A stretch of 64,000 nt of DNA from Acetispira formosa (nom. nud.) (GTDB lineage: Bacteria > Desulfobacterota > Desulfarculia > Adiutricales > Adiutricaceae). Every line of letters begins with the position of its first letter. Position 1 is the stretch's first letter. Position numbers and translations under genes: made by a program. Location: assembly GCA_023525915.1 (NCBI GenBank), contig CP026657.1, forward strand, positions 620,001 to 684,000, written 5' to 3'. The notes under the pieces are model-generated. The model was not told where the DNA came from. It was given only the letters and a program-made list of their open reading frames with translations, and did not search any database. Positions 16,203 through 25,637 of this stretch are shown piece after piece.

Positions 16203-19200
16203 CTATTTATCGGCACTCAAAAATCTGGCCAGAGTGTCAATAAGTGTGTTGAGCTTGATAGGTTTGGCCAGATGAGCATTCATACCGGCACTAAAAGCCT
16301 TTTCAATATCATCATGAAAGGCATTGGCTGTCAGGGCGACAATAGGCACGGTATGCGAATCAGACCGGTCAGAGGAACGAATGGCCCGGCTGGCCTGATA
16401 ACCATCCATCTTGGGCATTTGAACGTCCATCAGAATGATATCATAGGTGTTTTCGGCCGAACCCCTGAATTTCTGAACCGCGTCTGTGCCGTCCTCCGCA
16501 TCATCGATTATCATTCCGGTATTCTTCAGCATGGCCCTGGCAACCTTGCGATTCAGATCAACATCGTCAACCAGGAGCACCCGCTTGCCCTCAAATTTGC
16601 CACCCGGATCAGCGGCCGCCTTTTCAACCGGCAAAACTTCGTCACTCTCGGTGAACCAGGCGCTGAAGCTGAATTCACTGCCACCGCCCTCTTCACTTTT
16701 GACCTCAATATCACCGCCCAGAATTCCTACGATGTGGCGGCTAATGGTCAACCCCAACCCGGTGCCGCCGTATTGCCTGGTTATATGTCCGCCAGCCTGC
16801 TCGAAAGGCTGAAAAACCGCGTCCAGAGCATCCGTGGAAATACCAATGCCGGTGTCCCGCACGATGAATTGCAGAAGAGTCTTGCCGTCTTTGCGGTCTT
16901 TCTTGAGAATATGGAACTCGACGGTGCCTCTTTCCGGCGTGAATTTGACCGAATTCCCCAGGAGGTTGATCAAAACCTGCCGCAGCCGCAAGGCGTCGGT
17001 CTTGAAAGTGGAGGGGGAAAGCGGATCAAAATACGTTTTAAAAATTATGGACTTTTCATCACAACGCGGCTTGATAATGCTGGTGACCATATTGGCCAGC
17101 ACCCGCATGTCAACCGTTTCCATGTTGAGAACGATCTTGCCCGCCTCAATCTTGGAAAGGTCGAGAATGTCGTTCAACAGGCTAAGGAGGTGATGCGATG
17201 ATGATTCAATCTGCTTGATATGATTTTTTATCTCAACAATGTCCTCATCTTCGCTCTGGACATGTTCAAGGTTCCGCTGCACGATATTGGATAAGCCGAT
17301 TATGGCATTCATGGGTGTGCGGATCTCATGGCTCATCCTGGCCAGGAATTCACCCTTATGGGCGTTGGCCGTGCGGGCCTCGTCCATGGCGGCCTGAAGC
17401 TCCATCTGCTTGTTGACCATTTCGGTGACATCGGCTGTTTCAATGATATAGCCGATCTTTTCACCATCTTTGCTGTAGAGATAATTGGCCTGGCCTTTAA
17501 TGTAGCGGTTTATGCTTTCCGCATACATTATTTCAGCCTCGCGCCCCTGTTCCAGCGCGGTAATGGGGCAGTATTTCGAGCCGGAAGGATAGGCGCTGCT
17601 GTCACCATAGGGCGTGCCGACAATATCGGACAGAGTTTTCTTGCATATCTCCAAACCGTAATCATTCATATAAATGACGTTACGCTTCATGTCGGTGATG
17701 GTCAGAGGGGCGGTGACGCTGTTGGTCAGGCTGTCGGCCATTTCATCAAAAGAATCGGCCAGGGTGCCAAATTCATCCTTGTTGAGCGCGTGGAACCGGA
17801 ACTGGCGCTCACCCTCTTTAAAACGAGATATGCCCTTGATTAACTTGGTGATGCTGTTGGTCAGGAAGGAGGCCATCCAAATGGCTATGAAAACTACCAG
17901 CACGATCAGGATTATCGTGGTGGCCACCAGTTGGAAGAAAGTGCCGGAAAGGCTCTCGCCAATGGCCTGGACCAGCTTGTCCTCTGTTTCGCGGGCCGGC
18001 TGGGTAAAATCCTCCAGCCCCGAGCCAATAGCCACAAAACCGAAGCCCCGCTTGGAATAGCCATTGGCTTCTGAAGGGGCGTAGTGCCCGGTGTAATAGG
18101 GAATGGCGGCGGCGGTATTGAGTTTGTACAGTCCGCTCCAGAGAATATAGAACGAGCCGGAACCGCCCTCACCGGTCAGATCCATCCAGCCGGTGCATTG
18201 GGGAGCGTTGTTGAGGTAGCGGCCGTCCAGACCAACAAGGCCTCTTTTGGTAAGCTCCGCGGCGGGTTTTTTGGAGCGTGACTGCTCAAAGAAAGTGGGG
18301 TAGTCTTTTACATAGTCAGTCCACTTTTCCAGGCCGCTTTTCTGCCAGCCTTCGTATATCGACGCTTCCAGCCAGGGGATCTGAGGATCACCGGTTTCCG
18401 GATCGAATCCGACAATGGAATTATGGCGGGGGTGGCTTATATTGCGGCACTGGTAATCCCAGATGAAAGCGTAATTTCCTTCAAAAGCACTGGGCAGATC
18501 AGTATAGCGCTCGATCATGGGGGTGATGTGATCCACAAACTCCATGATATGGTCATGATTGAGGGCAAAAGTCACATAGCCGATAACTTCGCCGTCTTTC
18601 CCGGCCACGGGCGAAGCCCAGCGCACAATGCCCTCAAAGCGGCGGCCATTTGGGTTTTCCTTGCCGGCGAAGGACTGCTCTTCAGGCTCATATTCAATAT
18701 CGTAACCACGATCGGCGGCGGCTTTGGCCACTATGTCCGGCGTATACATGCCGATAAAGTTGGAACCAACATATGCGCCGATAACATCGGAAACATAGAT
18801 TTCACCCGGCCGCAGTTCCTTGACTTCGTCAAAATAGGTTTCGGCCTTTATATAGGTGTTCTGTTTATCGGAGACATTCTTTTTTTCCGGGCTGAAAGGA
18901 AAATTGACTTTGGGCGAATCGGAAGCCACCACCTTGATCACTTCATTGCCTTGAAGGTCAACAAAGGCGATCTCGTCATAAAGGGGTATGCTTATAAAAT
19001 CGAAGGGCTCAGGCGGGCGATAGTTAAAGCCGTCCATATCGTTGTTTTCAACATTGGTGGAAACGCCGCCGGACAGATCCGGCTGGCTGGGCTCGGCCGG
19101 AACCCAGGATTGGCCGTCCGGGGCCAGAATCCATTTTCCAACTTTCACCACCCGGCCTCGCCGGCTCTCCACGAACTGGCGATACAATTCTTCAGAAGGC

Positions 19201-19529
19201 TCCTTAGTGGCCAGAAACAGGATATCGTCGTCACGTTCGTATAGGAAATCAGCTACCCGGCGGGCCGTATCTGTGGACATGCGCTCAATATTCTCAACCG
19301 CGCTGTCATTTAAAGCGGCGGAGGAATCCTCAACGGCGATATCCGTCAGAATGTTCCCCAGAGTATTGAACTGTCGCCAGGCAATGGCGGCCAATAGAAT
19401 GAGGGGAATGACCTTGACCAGAAGAAAAATGATCACCAGCTTGGAGCGCATTCCCAGCCCCAGCCGGTTAAATAAACGATCCATTGACTGACTAAACCAG
19501 ACGATGACGTTTTTCATACTTTTCAACAA
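16203..19529 (-). CDS. Hybrid sensor histidine kinase with large periplasmic Cache domain
   Basis: 1108 residues. TM helix about 30-52, periplasmic dCache-like region of about 480 residues, second TM (about 540-565), HAMP, a PAS domain (about 620-690, DVTEMVNKQME after it), HisKA with His734 in MSHEIRTPMNAIIG, HATPase with NLLGNSVKFTP and GGTGLGLTIS, and a receiver with phospho-acceptor Asp1035 in ILMDVQMPKMDGY. No Hpt domain or output regulator lies next to it, so its partner is elsewhere. The Cache fold suggests sensing a small extracellular molecule such as an amino or carboxylic acid. ATG start is upstream of basic residues; RBS is not strong. Confidence 0.92.
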   Translation of the reverse strand: MLKSMKNVIVWFSQSMDRLFNRLGLGMRSKLVIIFLLVKVIPLILLAAIAWRQFNTLGNILTDIAVEDSSAALNDSAVENIERMSTDTARRVADFLYERDDDILFLATKEPSEELYRQFVESRRGRVVKVGKWILAPDGQSWVPAEPSQPDLSGGVSTNVENNDMDGFNYRPPEPFDFISIPLYDEIAFVDLQGNEVIKVVASDSPKVNFPFSPEKKNVSDKQNTYIKAETYFDEVKELRPGEIYVSDVIGAYVGSNFIGMYTPDIVAKAAADRGYDIEYEPEEQSFAGKENPNGRRFEGIVRWASPVAGKDGEVIGYVTFALNHDHIMEFVDHITPMIERYTDLPSAFEGNYAFIWDYQCRNISHPRHNSIVGFDPETGDPQIPWLEASIYEGWQKSGLEKWTDYVKDYPTFFEQSRSKKPAAELTKRGLVGLDGRYLNNAPQCTGWMDLTGEGGSGSFYILWSGLYKLNTAAAIPYYTGHYAPSEANGYSKRGFGFVAIGSGLEDFTQPARETEDKLVQAIGESLSGTFFQLVATTIILIVLVVFIAIWMASFLTNSITKLIKGISRFKEGERQFRFHALNKDEFGTLADSFDEMADSLTNSVTAPLTITDMKRNVIYMNDYGLEICKKTLSDIVGTPYGDSSAYPSGSKYCPITALEQGREAEIMYAESINRYIKGQANYLYSKDGEKIGYIIETADVTEMVNKQMELQAAMDEARTANAHKGEFLARMSHEIRTPMNAIIGLSNIVQRNLEHVQSEDEDIVEIKNHIKQIESSSHHLLSLLNDILDLSKIEAGKIVLNMETVDMRVLANMVTSIIKPRCDEKSIIFKTYFDPLSPSTFKTDALRLRQVLINLLGNSVKFTPERGTVEFHILKKDRKDGKTLLQFIVRDTGIGISTDALDAVFQPFEQAGGHITRQYGGTGLGLTISRHIVGILGGDIEVKSEEGGGSEFSFSAWFTESDEVLPVEKAAADPGGKFEGKRVLLVDDVDLNRKVARAMLKNTGMIIDDAEDGTDAVQKFRGSAENTYDIILMDVQMPKMDGYQASRAIRSSDRSDSHTVPIVALTANAFHDDIEKAFSAGMNAHLAKPIKLNTLIDTLARFLSADK

Positions 19530-20060
19530 AACCCTTTTTAAAACATCCTAAAATTGTCTCTAAATATTGTCATGAATAAACAGGATGTCAAGTCCCTTGG
19601 GGACGTTATTATCAAAAGATGATTTTTACCAGCCCATAGCCGACCTGCCCGGACCAGGTGATTGCCGGCACACCTCGGTGTATCTTCAACAAGCAGCAGG
19701 TTACATACAGCACCCTTCCCTATCTGGGGCAGAGGCGAGTTGATATTTTCAAAATGTAATAATTGGGGAATTTGAGGGATGATATTACGCTCCCGCCGGG
19801 CGGGCTTCAGCCATACAACTGGGCTTAAGGTTTTGAAATAACAATTCGCAAAAACAGTGTGCGATATATTTTGAAGATAATACCACAATTTCCCCAAACT
19901 GCAAATGGGGAAAACGTTTTCAGACCGGAAAACCGCACCGACATCAGGGAGATCTCGGAATATTATTCAACTAAACCTTATGAAATATGATATCGGCCTC
20001 TTACATAGCCGGGGAGGCGTTCTTCAAGCCCCGGACGGATTGATATGGGCACTCTTCTAT
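19530..20060. other. Intergenic region upstream of the hybrid kinase
   Basis: 531 bp without a supportable gene. AT-rich stretches near 19545-19600 and 19860-19900 could hold the kinase promoter. Near 19622 is a very degenerate member of the TTTTACCGG repeat (TTTTTACCAGCCCATAGCCG). Open frames here have no RBS and no recognisable product. Confidence 0.5.
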
Positions 20061-20759
20061 TCAGGCCGCGCTTTTGCGAAGCCGGATCTGGCGATAGGCG
20101 GCCGGCGTCATGCCGGTGAATGTCTTGAAGTATTTATAATAGTTGTTCAGGCTCTCATAGCCCACGCTGATGGCGGCTTCCTGGATGGAAATGCTCTGGT
20201 CATCAAGTATGGTTTTGGATTTATCGATGCGCAGTTTGTTGACGTAATAGACGATACTGACCCCTACATGCTTTTTAAAGGTCCTGGCCAGGTGGCTGGC
20301 TGAAGTATGAAATTTCTCGCTGAGGGTGGTCAGGTCGAACTGGGTGGCGAAATTGTTGTGAATAAAGTCCAGGGCCTGGTTGGAAAGAAGATTCTGGGTG
20401 AAATTGTAGCCGATGCTGCGGGAAATGGCCTCCAGAAGCTGGGAGCAGTCAATGGGTTTTAAGAGAATGTCGCAGGCCCCCAGCCGCAAGGCCTCCTGGG
20501 CGTAGTTGAACGATTCAAAGGCCGTGATGATCACATAGCGGAAATCCGGCTGCCGCCGCATAACCTCCAACCCGGTGTGGACAGGCATCTGGATATCCAT
20601 AAACACAATGTCGGGTTTCATCTCGCCGATCAGTTCCAGGGCCTGGCCGCCGTTTTCCGCTATGCCCTCGATGGAGACCGGGAGGCTTTCCTTCTCAATA
20701 AAGTGGCTGATTATGGAGGCCACGGCCGGTTCGTCATCGGCTACAATCGCTCTAATCAT
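20061..20759 (-). CDS. AraC-type response regulator (YesN-like)
   Basis: 232 residues. Receiver with DDE near the start and Asp55 in VFMDIQMP, then a C-terminal AraC double helix-turn-helix (about 140-228: LSEKFHTSASHLARTFKKHVGVS, SVGYESLNNYYKYFKTFTGMTPAAYR). It is the transcriptional output for the kinase encoded immediately upstream, whose stop codon it overlaps. Start at the second of two adjacent ATGs (20762, 20759), both behind AAGGGG; the longer frame up to 20801 would overlap the kinase for no gain. Confidence 0.9.
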   Translation of the reverse strand: MIRAIVADDEPAVASIISHFIEKESLPVSIEGIAENGGQALELIGEMKPDIVFMDIQMPVHTGLEVMRRQPDFRYVIITAFESFNYAQEALRLGACDILLKPIDCSQLLEAISRSIGYNFTQNLLSNQALDFIHNNFATQFDLTTLSEKFHTSASHLARTFKKHVGVSIVYYVNKLRIDKSKTILDDQSISIQEAAISVGYESLNNYYKYFKTFTGMTPAAYRQIRLRKSAA

Positions 20760-22275
20760 CATAACGCCCCTTGAATGCTTTAGGCAAAATAAGTTTAACA
20801 CAGGTCAGAGAATCATGGTAAGCATCCCACTCGGAGGTGATATCCATGTCGAAATCGTCGCCATAGGCGTAACTCAATTTGGTGAAGATGAGGGACAGGC
20901 CGTGGCCGCTGTTGCTGGTCAGGCCGTTTTTCACCCTTAGGAGCACCGAATCATCCAGGCGCTTGCCATTGTTGCGCACGGAAACCACCACGCTCTCGTT
21001 CTTGGCCGCCACTTCCAGGGAGATATTCATCAGCCCCACAGAATCGCGGAAGCCGTGAATGAAAGCGTTTTCCACAATGGGCTGAAGAAAATTTATGGGG
21101 ACTGGAATGGATAGAAGCTGACTGTCCACCGAACGGGCCACCAGAAGATTGTTGCCATAGCGGAGCTTCTGAAGGCTCAGGTAATTATTCACATATTCCA
21201 ATTCTTCCCCAAGAGGCACGCTGGTTTTCTCGGTGGGGATGACATAGCGGAACATGCGTGAAAGCTGGATAATGGCTTCATAAAGTGATTCGCCCTTTTT
21301 TTTGAGGGCCATATCGGCCATGCAATTAAGGGTGTTGAAAAGGAAATGGCGATTGATCCGAAGGCTGGTGACTTTGCTTTCAGCCATACGCAGATTTTTT
21401 TCCAGGCTGATGCGGTGGGTCTCGGTTTCCCACAAAGTCCGGTTTCTCTTCTTCAGTTCCAACCGGGTGGCGTCGAACTCGCAATAGGCCTGAATGCTCT
21501 TGATGACCTGCCGCAGAAGTTTCTGAATGCCTATGGCCGTGCTCTTGGGCGTGTCATAGACGCCTTTGGGGCCGAAGTGCCCGCTGATTTCTGAAACGAC
21601 GATATGCCCGCCCCGGATGGCCCCCAGTTCGCGGCCGCGATACATGATAGGCAGATGATAGACCAGGTGCCCATGGGAACAGACGAACCAGCGGTGATCC
21701 TTGGCCACCACCATGTGCGGTTCGCGGTGAGATGACAGGCATTCACAATCGGCCGGCTCTGAGGTGGGGCCGCACTTTTCATGGCAGAAAGGCGAGAAGA
21801 AATCGTGCTGAAAAACTTTGGACCTTCCGTCGTCAAAAATAGTGAAGGGCGCGTGAAAGGAATCCAGAAGGTGCGAATCAATAGCTTCCACGGCCGCATA
21901 GAGGTTGCCGTGGTAACGGCCGCCCAGTTCGTCGTCGGACTGGGTGCGGCTAAGGTCATAGGAAAAAGAGACCGGGATGGAAACCATCAGCTCCACCACC
22001 GGCTGATCGGTGGTGTTGACCGTGTCATGGGTGACGCCTGACTGCATGTGGAGGTGGTTGCCCTTGGTCAGGCGGAATTCCTGCCCGTTGACAATATGCA
22101 GACTTTCACCCTTGAGAATGAAGATGAACTGTTCCACGCCATAGTGGATATGTTCGTGCTGGCGCTGGCGCGGCAGAATGGTGCATATGCCGATATTCAT
22201 CGACTGGCCGGGCGTGCCGCCGTCATTGGTGCAGAGCCAGTCAATATAGCCCCAGTTCATTTTTTGAATCGTCAT
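20752..22275 (-). CDS. LytS-type sensor kinase with cupin and PocR sensory domains
   Basis: 507 residues, no membrane helix, so cytoplasmic. Domain order: cupin (about 20-100; HEHIHYGVEQFIFILKGE), PocR-like ligand domain (about 115-240) with clustered cysteines FCHEKCG, CECLS and VCSHG, then His_kinase with His310 in INRHFLFNTLN, then HATPase (NAFIHGF, GHGLSLI). PocR domains bind small hydrocarbon or metabolite ligands in other systems; the cupin may add metal or ligand sensing. It forms a two-component pair with the following AraC-type regulator. Neighbouring alanine dehydrogenase and SHMT suggest, but do not prove, control of amino-acid use. Confidence 0.85.
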   Translation of the reverse strand: MTIQKMNWGYIDWLCTNDGGTPGQSMNIGICTILPRQRQHEHIHYGVEQFIFILKGESLHIVNGQEFRLTKGNHLHMQSGVTHDTVNTTDQPVVELMVSIPVSFSYDLSRTQSDDELGGRYHGNLYAAVEAIDSHLLDSFHAPFTIFDDGRSKVFQHDFFSPFCHEKCGPTSEPADCECLSSHREPHMVVAKDHRWFVCSHGHLVYHLPIMYRGRELGAIRGGHIVVSEISGHFGPKGVYDTPKSTAIGIQKLLRQVIKSIQAYCEFDATRLELKKRNRTLWETETHRISLEKNLRMAESKVTSLRINRHFLFNTLNCMADMALKKKGESLYEAIIQLSRMFRYVIPTEKTSVPLGEELEYVNNYLSLQKLRYGNNLLVARSVDSQLLSIPVPINFLQPIVENAFIHGFRDSVGLMNISLEVAAKNESVVVSVRNNGKRLDDSVLLRVKNGLTSNSGHGLSLIFTKLSYAYGDDFDMDITSEWDAYHDSLTCVKLILPKAFKGRYDD

Positions 22276-22290
22276 GGTCCGGTCCGTTTC

Positions 22291-22346
22291 TTTTTACCGG
22301 CGCACGGCCAACCGGCCCCTAATGGGCGATTGTCAGCGTTGCCGGT
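22291..22346. repeat. TTTTTACCGGCGCACGG repeat, third copy
   Basis: TTTTTACCGGCGCACGGCC followed by AACCGGCCCCTAATGGGC, in which GCCC and GGGC can pair. Located just upstream of the cupin/PocR kinase gene. Closely matches 3422 and 3495. Confidence 0.7.
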
Positions 22347-22430
22347 GTTCAATATATAAATTTAATCCACCTCTCCGTATCCTTAATTAATTCAATAATA
22401 TAAAAATAACTAACTTATTGTCAACCGATA

Positions 22431-22465
22431 AAGAAAAGAAATGCCGGGAGGCTGCCCGGCATTTC
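22431..22465 (-). terminator. Rho-independent terminator of the alanine dehydrogenase gene
   Basis: On the minus strand AAATGCCGGG pairs with CCCGGCATTT and is followed by a T-rich run (TCTTTTCTTT), ten bases past the ald stop codon. Confidence 0.85.
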
Positions 22466-22474
22466 GTTCCAATA

Positions 22475-23593
22475 TCAGCCGATAACGTTCTCCACCGGAG
22501 TGTAGATGTCCATCATGCCAAAGGCTTCAGCCACCGGCAGATAGGTTATGCGGCCCTTATACATGTTCAGGCCCAGGCGCAGTGGCTGGCTATCGCGGCA
22601 GGCTTTCTCCACGCCGTCTCCGGCCAGCGTCAGGCCATAGCGCAGGGTGGCATTGTTGAGCGCGAAGGTGGAGGTGCGGGCATAGGCTCCGGGCATGTTG
22701 GCCACGCAGTAATGAATCACATCATCAACCACAAAGGTCGGATCGCTGTGGGTGGTGGCGTGTGAGGTTTCAAAGCAGCCGCCCTGATCAATGGCCACGT
22801 CCACAATGACTGAGCCTGGTTTCATCATCTTCAGGTGCTCCCGGCGCACCAGCTTGGGCGCCTTGGCTCCGGGGATGAGCACGGCCCCGATGACGATGTC
22901 GGCCGTTTTCAGTTTCGATTCCAGGGTCACCGGGTCGTTATAGAGAGCATTGACATTGGCGGGCATGATCTCGCTGAGATACTCCAGCCGATTCAGGTTG
23001 AGATCCAGAATGGTGACGTTGCAGCCGAGCCCGGCCGCCACATGGGCGGCGTTGGCCCCGACCACGCCGCCGCCGAGGATGACCACTTCAGCCGGGGCCA
23101 CGCCGGTTACGCCCATCGGGAGTATGCCGCGCCCGCCCTGGGTTTTGGCCACATGATAGGCCCCCATCAGGCTGGACATGCGCCCGGCCACTTCGCTCAT
23201 GGGTTTCAGAAGCGGCAGGGCCATGCCCTCCTGCACTGTTTCATAAGCCAGGGCGATGATCTTACGGTCAAGGCAGGCGCGGGTCAGTTTCTCATCGGCC
23301 GCGAAATGGAAATAAGTGTAGATGAGCTGATTCTCACGCATGGAAGCATATTCGCTTTCCAGCGGTTCCTTGACCTTGACAATCATCTCCGCCTTGGACC
23401 AGACATCGGCGGCCGTCGGCAGAATTTCCGCGCCCGCGTTGATGTATTCCTGATCGCTGAGAGCCGAGCCGAGGCCCGCGCCCTTTTCGATAAAAACCTC
23501 ATGTCCGGCCTGGACATAGGCATGGGCGGCGTTGGGAGTCATACCGACCCGGTTTTCATTATTTTTTACTTCTTTAGGACATCCGATTTTCAT
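22475..23593 (-). CDS. ald: Alanine dehydrogenase
   Basis: 372 residues, the usual family length. Interconverts L-alanine and pyruvate plus ammonia with NAD. Motifs: MKIGCPKEVKNNENRVGMTP at the start, FTYFHFA-like YTYFHFAADEKLT, GGGVVGANAAHVAAGLG (NAD-binding) and VDVAIDQGGCFETS. The frame extends 17 codons further (to 23644), but that part is the dispersed repeat at 23607; the internal ATG at 23593 has GAGGCAG upstream and gives the normal N-terminus. It fits fermentative handling of pyruvate and alanine. Confidence 0.93.
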   Translation of the reverse strand: MKIGCPKEVKNNENRVGMTPNAAHAYVQAGHEVFIEKGAGLGSALSDQEYINAGAEILPTAADVWSKAEMIVKVKEPLESEYASMRENQLIYTYFHFAADEKLTRACLDRKIIALAYETVQEGMALPLLKPMSEVAGRMSSLMGAYHVAKTQGGRGILPMGVTGVAPAEVVILGGGVVGANAAHVAAGLGCNVTILDLNLNRLEYLSEIMPANVNALYNDPVTLESKLKTADIVIGAVLIPGAKAPKLVRREHLKMMKPGSVIVDVAIDQGGCFETSHATTHSDPTFVVDDVIHYCVANMPGAYARTSTFALNNATLRYGLTLAGDGVEKACRDSQPLRLGLNMYKGRITYLPVAEAFGMMDIYTPVENVIG

Positions 23594-23770
23594 AATCTGC
23601 CTCATGTGCGTGGTCCGCACTGGACTGGTCCGATGCGGCTTCATTGGTTTGTGGTTGATCCCGGCCGGGAAGCGGCCTAATGCCTTTCTTGAATATGGAA
23701 ACTTCCCGGCCCTAAACCTGCCCTGGTCGAAACCGTTACATCAAAGCCAGGGGCCAGGGCTGTGCCCTGG
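23594..23770. repeat. GTGCGTGGTCCGCAC repeat between glyA and ald
   Basis: TGCGTGGTCCGCACTGGACT at 23607 onward, then CGGCCGGGAAGCGGC near 23662, whose CCGGGAAG can pair with CTTCCCGG near 23705, and AACCTGCCCTGGTCGAAACC. The same blocks occur inside the PBP1A gene (5448-5519, inverted). A further small inverted repeat, CCAGGGGCCAGGGCTGTGCCCTGG, ends near 23771. Confidence 0.75.
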
Positions 23771-25027
23771 TCAATCTTCAAAATAGCCGGCCGGATAAAG
23801 CGGGAAGCCGGAGATGAGTTTTTCAGCTCTGTCTTTGCAGTCGGCCAGATTCTTCTGGTCTTCCGGTGCGGCGGCCACCTGATTCATGATGTCGGCTATT
23901 TCCTCAATCTGGGGTTCTTTCAAACCGCGCTGAGTGGTGGAAGTGAGGCCGATGCGAACGCCGCTGGTGACAAAGGGACTGGCCGGGTCGAAAGGCACCA
24001 TGTTCTTATTGACCGTGATACCGACGACTTCCAGCGCGTTCTGAAAAATCTTGCCGGTGATGTTTTTAGGGCGCAGGTCAGTCAGGACGATGTGATTGTC
24101 CGTGCCGCCGCTGACGATGCGGAAGCCGCGCGCGGTCAGGGCTTCAGCCAGCTTTTTGGCATTAGCCAGGATCTGGCGCATGGTGGCTTTGAATTCATCG
24201 GATTTAAGGTGTTCAAAGACCCAGGCATTGGCGGCAATGGCCTGAAGATGAATGGAACCGAGCGTGCCGGGAAAAACGGCCTTATCCAGCTTTTTGGCAT
24301 GTTCGGCTTTGCACATGATGAAGCCGCCGCGCGCGCCGCAGATGGTCTTGGAAGTTGATGAGGTCACGAAATCCGCGTAGGGCACGGGGCTGGGAATGAC
24401 GCCCGCGCCCACCAGGCCGGAGATGTGGGCCATGTCGGCCAAAAAGTATGCGCCGACTTCCTTGGCCACGGCGGCCATGCGTTCGTAATCTATCAGGCGC
24501 GGATAGGAACTGGCCCCGGCAATGATCAGCTTGGGCTTGTTCTCTTTGGCCATGGCGGCCAGAGCGTCATAATCGATGAGTTCGGTTTTTTCGTCAACGC
24601 CGTAGGAAAGGAATTTATAGAACTTGGTATTGAAGTTGACCGGGCTGCCGTGAGTCAGGTGGCCGCCCTGGTCAAGGCGCATACCCATGATGGTGTCGCC
24701 CGGCTCCATAATGGCCGAATAGACGGAGTAATTGGCGGTGGAGCCGGAATAGGGCTGCATGTTGACATGCTCGGCTCCGTAAACATCTTTACAGCGCTGA
24801 ATGGCCAGCCGTTCGAGGTCGTCGGCCACATGGGAACCGGCCTGAAAGCGGTTGCCGGGATAGCCTTCGGTGGTTTTGTTATTGAACACGCAGCCGCTGA
24901 GTTCCAGAACTTCAGTGGGAGCCGTGCTTTCCGAGGCGATCATTTCGATGTTGTGTTCCTGGCGATCCAGTTCCCTGGCCACAATGTCATAGAGAGCCGG
25001 GTCGCTTACCCTTGTGGACTTGAGCAT
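23771..25027 (-). CDS. glyA: Serine hydroxymethyltransferase, variant sequence
   Basis: 418 residues. Fold type I PLP enzyme interconverting serine and glycine with THF. SHMT features: EGYPGNRFQAG, NMQPYSGSTANYSVY, LADMAHISGLVGAGV. The PLP lysine region reads SSTSKTICGARGG (Lys227), where the family normally has THKTLRGPRGG; the His before Lys is Ser and the Arg is Cys. RBS AAAGGAG precedes the ATG. It sits in a block of one-carbon and amino-acid genes and would connect formimidoyl-group folate chemistry to serine/glycine. An aldolase of related specificity is possible given the changed residues. Confidence 0.85.
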   Translation of the reverse strand: MLKSTRVSDPALYDIVARELDRQEHNIEMIASESTAPTEVLELSGCVFNNKTTEGYPGNRFQAGSHVADDLERLAIQRCKDVYGAEHVNMQPYSGSTANYSVYSAIMEPGDTIMGMRLDQGGHLTHGSPVNFNTKFYKFLSYGVDEKTELIDYDALAAMAKENKPKLIIAGASSYPRLIDYERMAAVAKEVGAYFLADMAHISGLVGAGVIPSPVPYADFVTSSTSKTICGARGGFIMCKAEHAKKLDKAVFPGTLGSIHLQAIAANAWVFEHLKSDEFKATMRQILANAKKLAEALTARGFRIVSGGTDNHIVLTDLRPKNITGKIFQNALEVVGITVNKNMVPFDPASPFVTSGVRIGLTSTTQRGLKEPQIEEIADIMNQVAAAPEDQKNLADCKDRAEKLISGFPLYPAGYFED

Positions 25028-25351
25028 ATTTGCACTCCTTTAAATTCAGGGCGAGATTCGGTCCAGGCGTCGCACCGCAGTAAGGCGGACCGCTCCCCTG
25101 ACATTTTCAAAGCCCTTAGTTGTTAGCCGCGATTGCTTTGCGCAATTCTTGGCGAAATTGAAGACAGACCTATCCATCAACGCCTGAAGCAACTATGTTG
25201 TTCCTCCGCGCGCCTGATAAAGACAACAAACTACCTGGCCTTGATGAAGAGAAAAACAACATCAGGGCGTATAAAAAAGCATCAATGGTTTGAAATTTTT
25301 AACTCATTACTATTGAACAGAATATTATCAACGGGAAGGAAAAAATGATAT

Positions 25352-25465
25352 TCTCAATCTTGCGTATTTATTTATCAATCCTGCTCAGTGTTTTAGCCGT
25401 TGGCCGGGATGGTTTCCAGAGTTTTAATTTGAGCAGGATTGATAAAGGAAAGCGCAAGATTGAGA
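25352..25465. repeat. Interrupted inverted repeat
   Basis: TCTCAATCTTGCG plus TATCAATCCTGCTCA on the left are mirrored by TGAGCAGGATTGATA and CGCAAGATTGAGA on the right, with about 45 bp between. Arms are about 34 bp with a small mismatch in the middle. I found only this one copy. Confidence 0.75.
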
Positions 25466-25571
25466 CTATTATTTTCAGCCGTGCCTCATTTATCATATGA
25501 CTAAAATTGGCAGAGTGAACGGCAGAAAATCTACATGGTTGTTGACGTGAGCCCCTGACAGTTTCCCAACG

Positions 25572-25611
25572 CAAAAAGCCCCGGCCGCCTGAAAGCGGCC
25601 GGGGCTTTTTG
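25572..25611. terminator. Strong bidirectional terminator-like hairpin
   Basis: AAAAAGCCCCGGCCGC pairs perfectly with GCGGCCGGGGCTTTTT around a six-base loop. A-run on one side and T-run on the other allow termination in both directions. Confidence 0.85.
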
Positions 25612-25637
25612 TTGTCGGTGAGATTTGGCTATGGGCC

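Noticed and set aside
22475-23644. Longer start for alanine dehydrogenase
   Set aside because: The extra 17 codons are made of the dispersed repeat at 23607; the internal ATG at 23593 has a better RBS and the family N-terminus.
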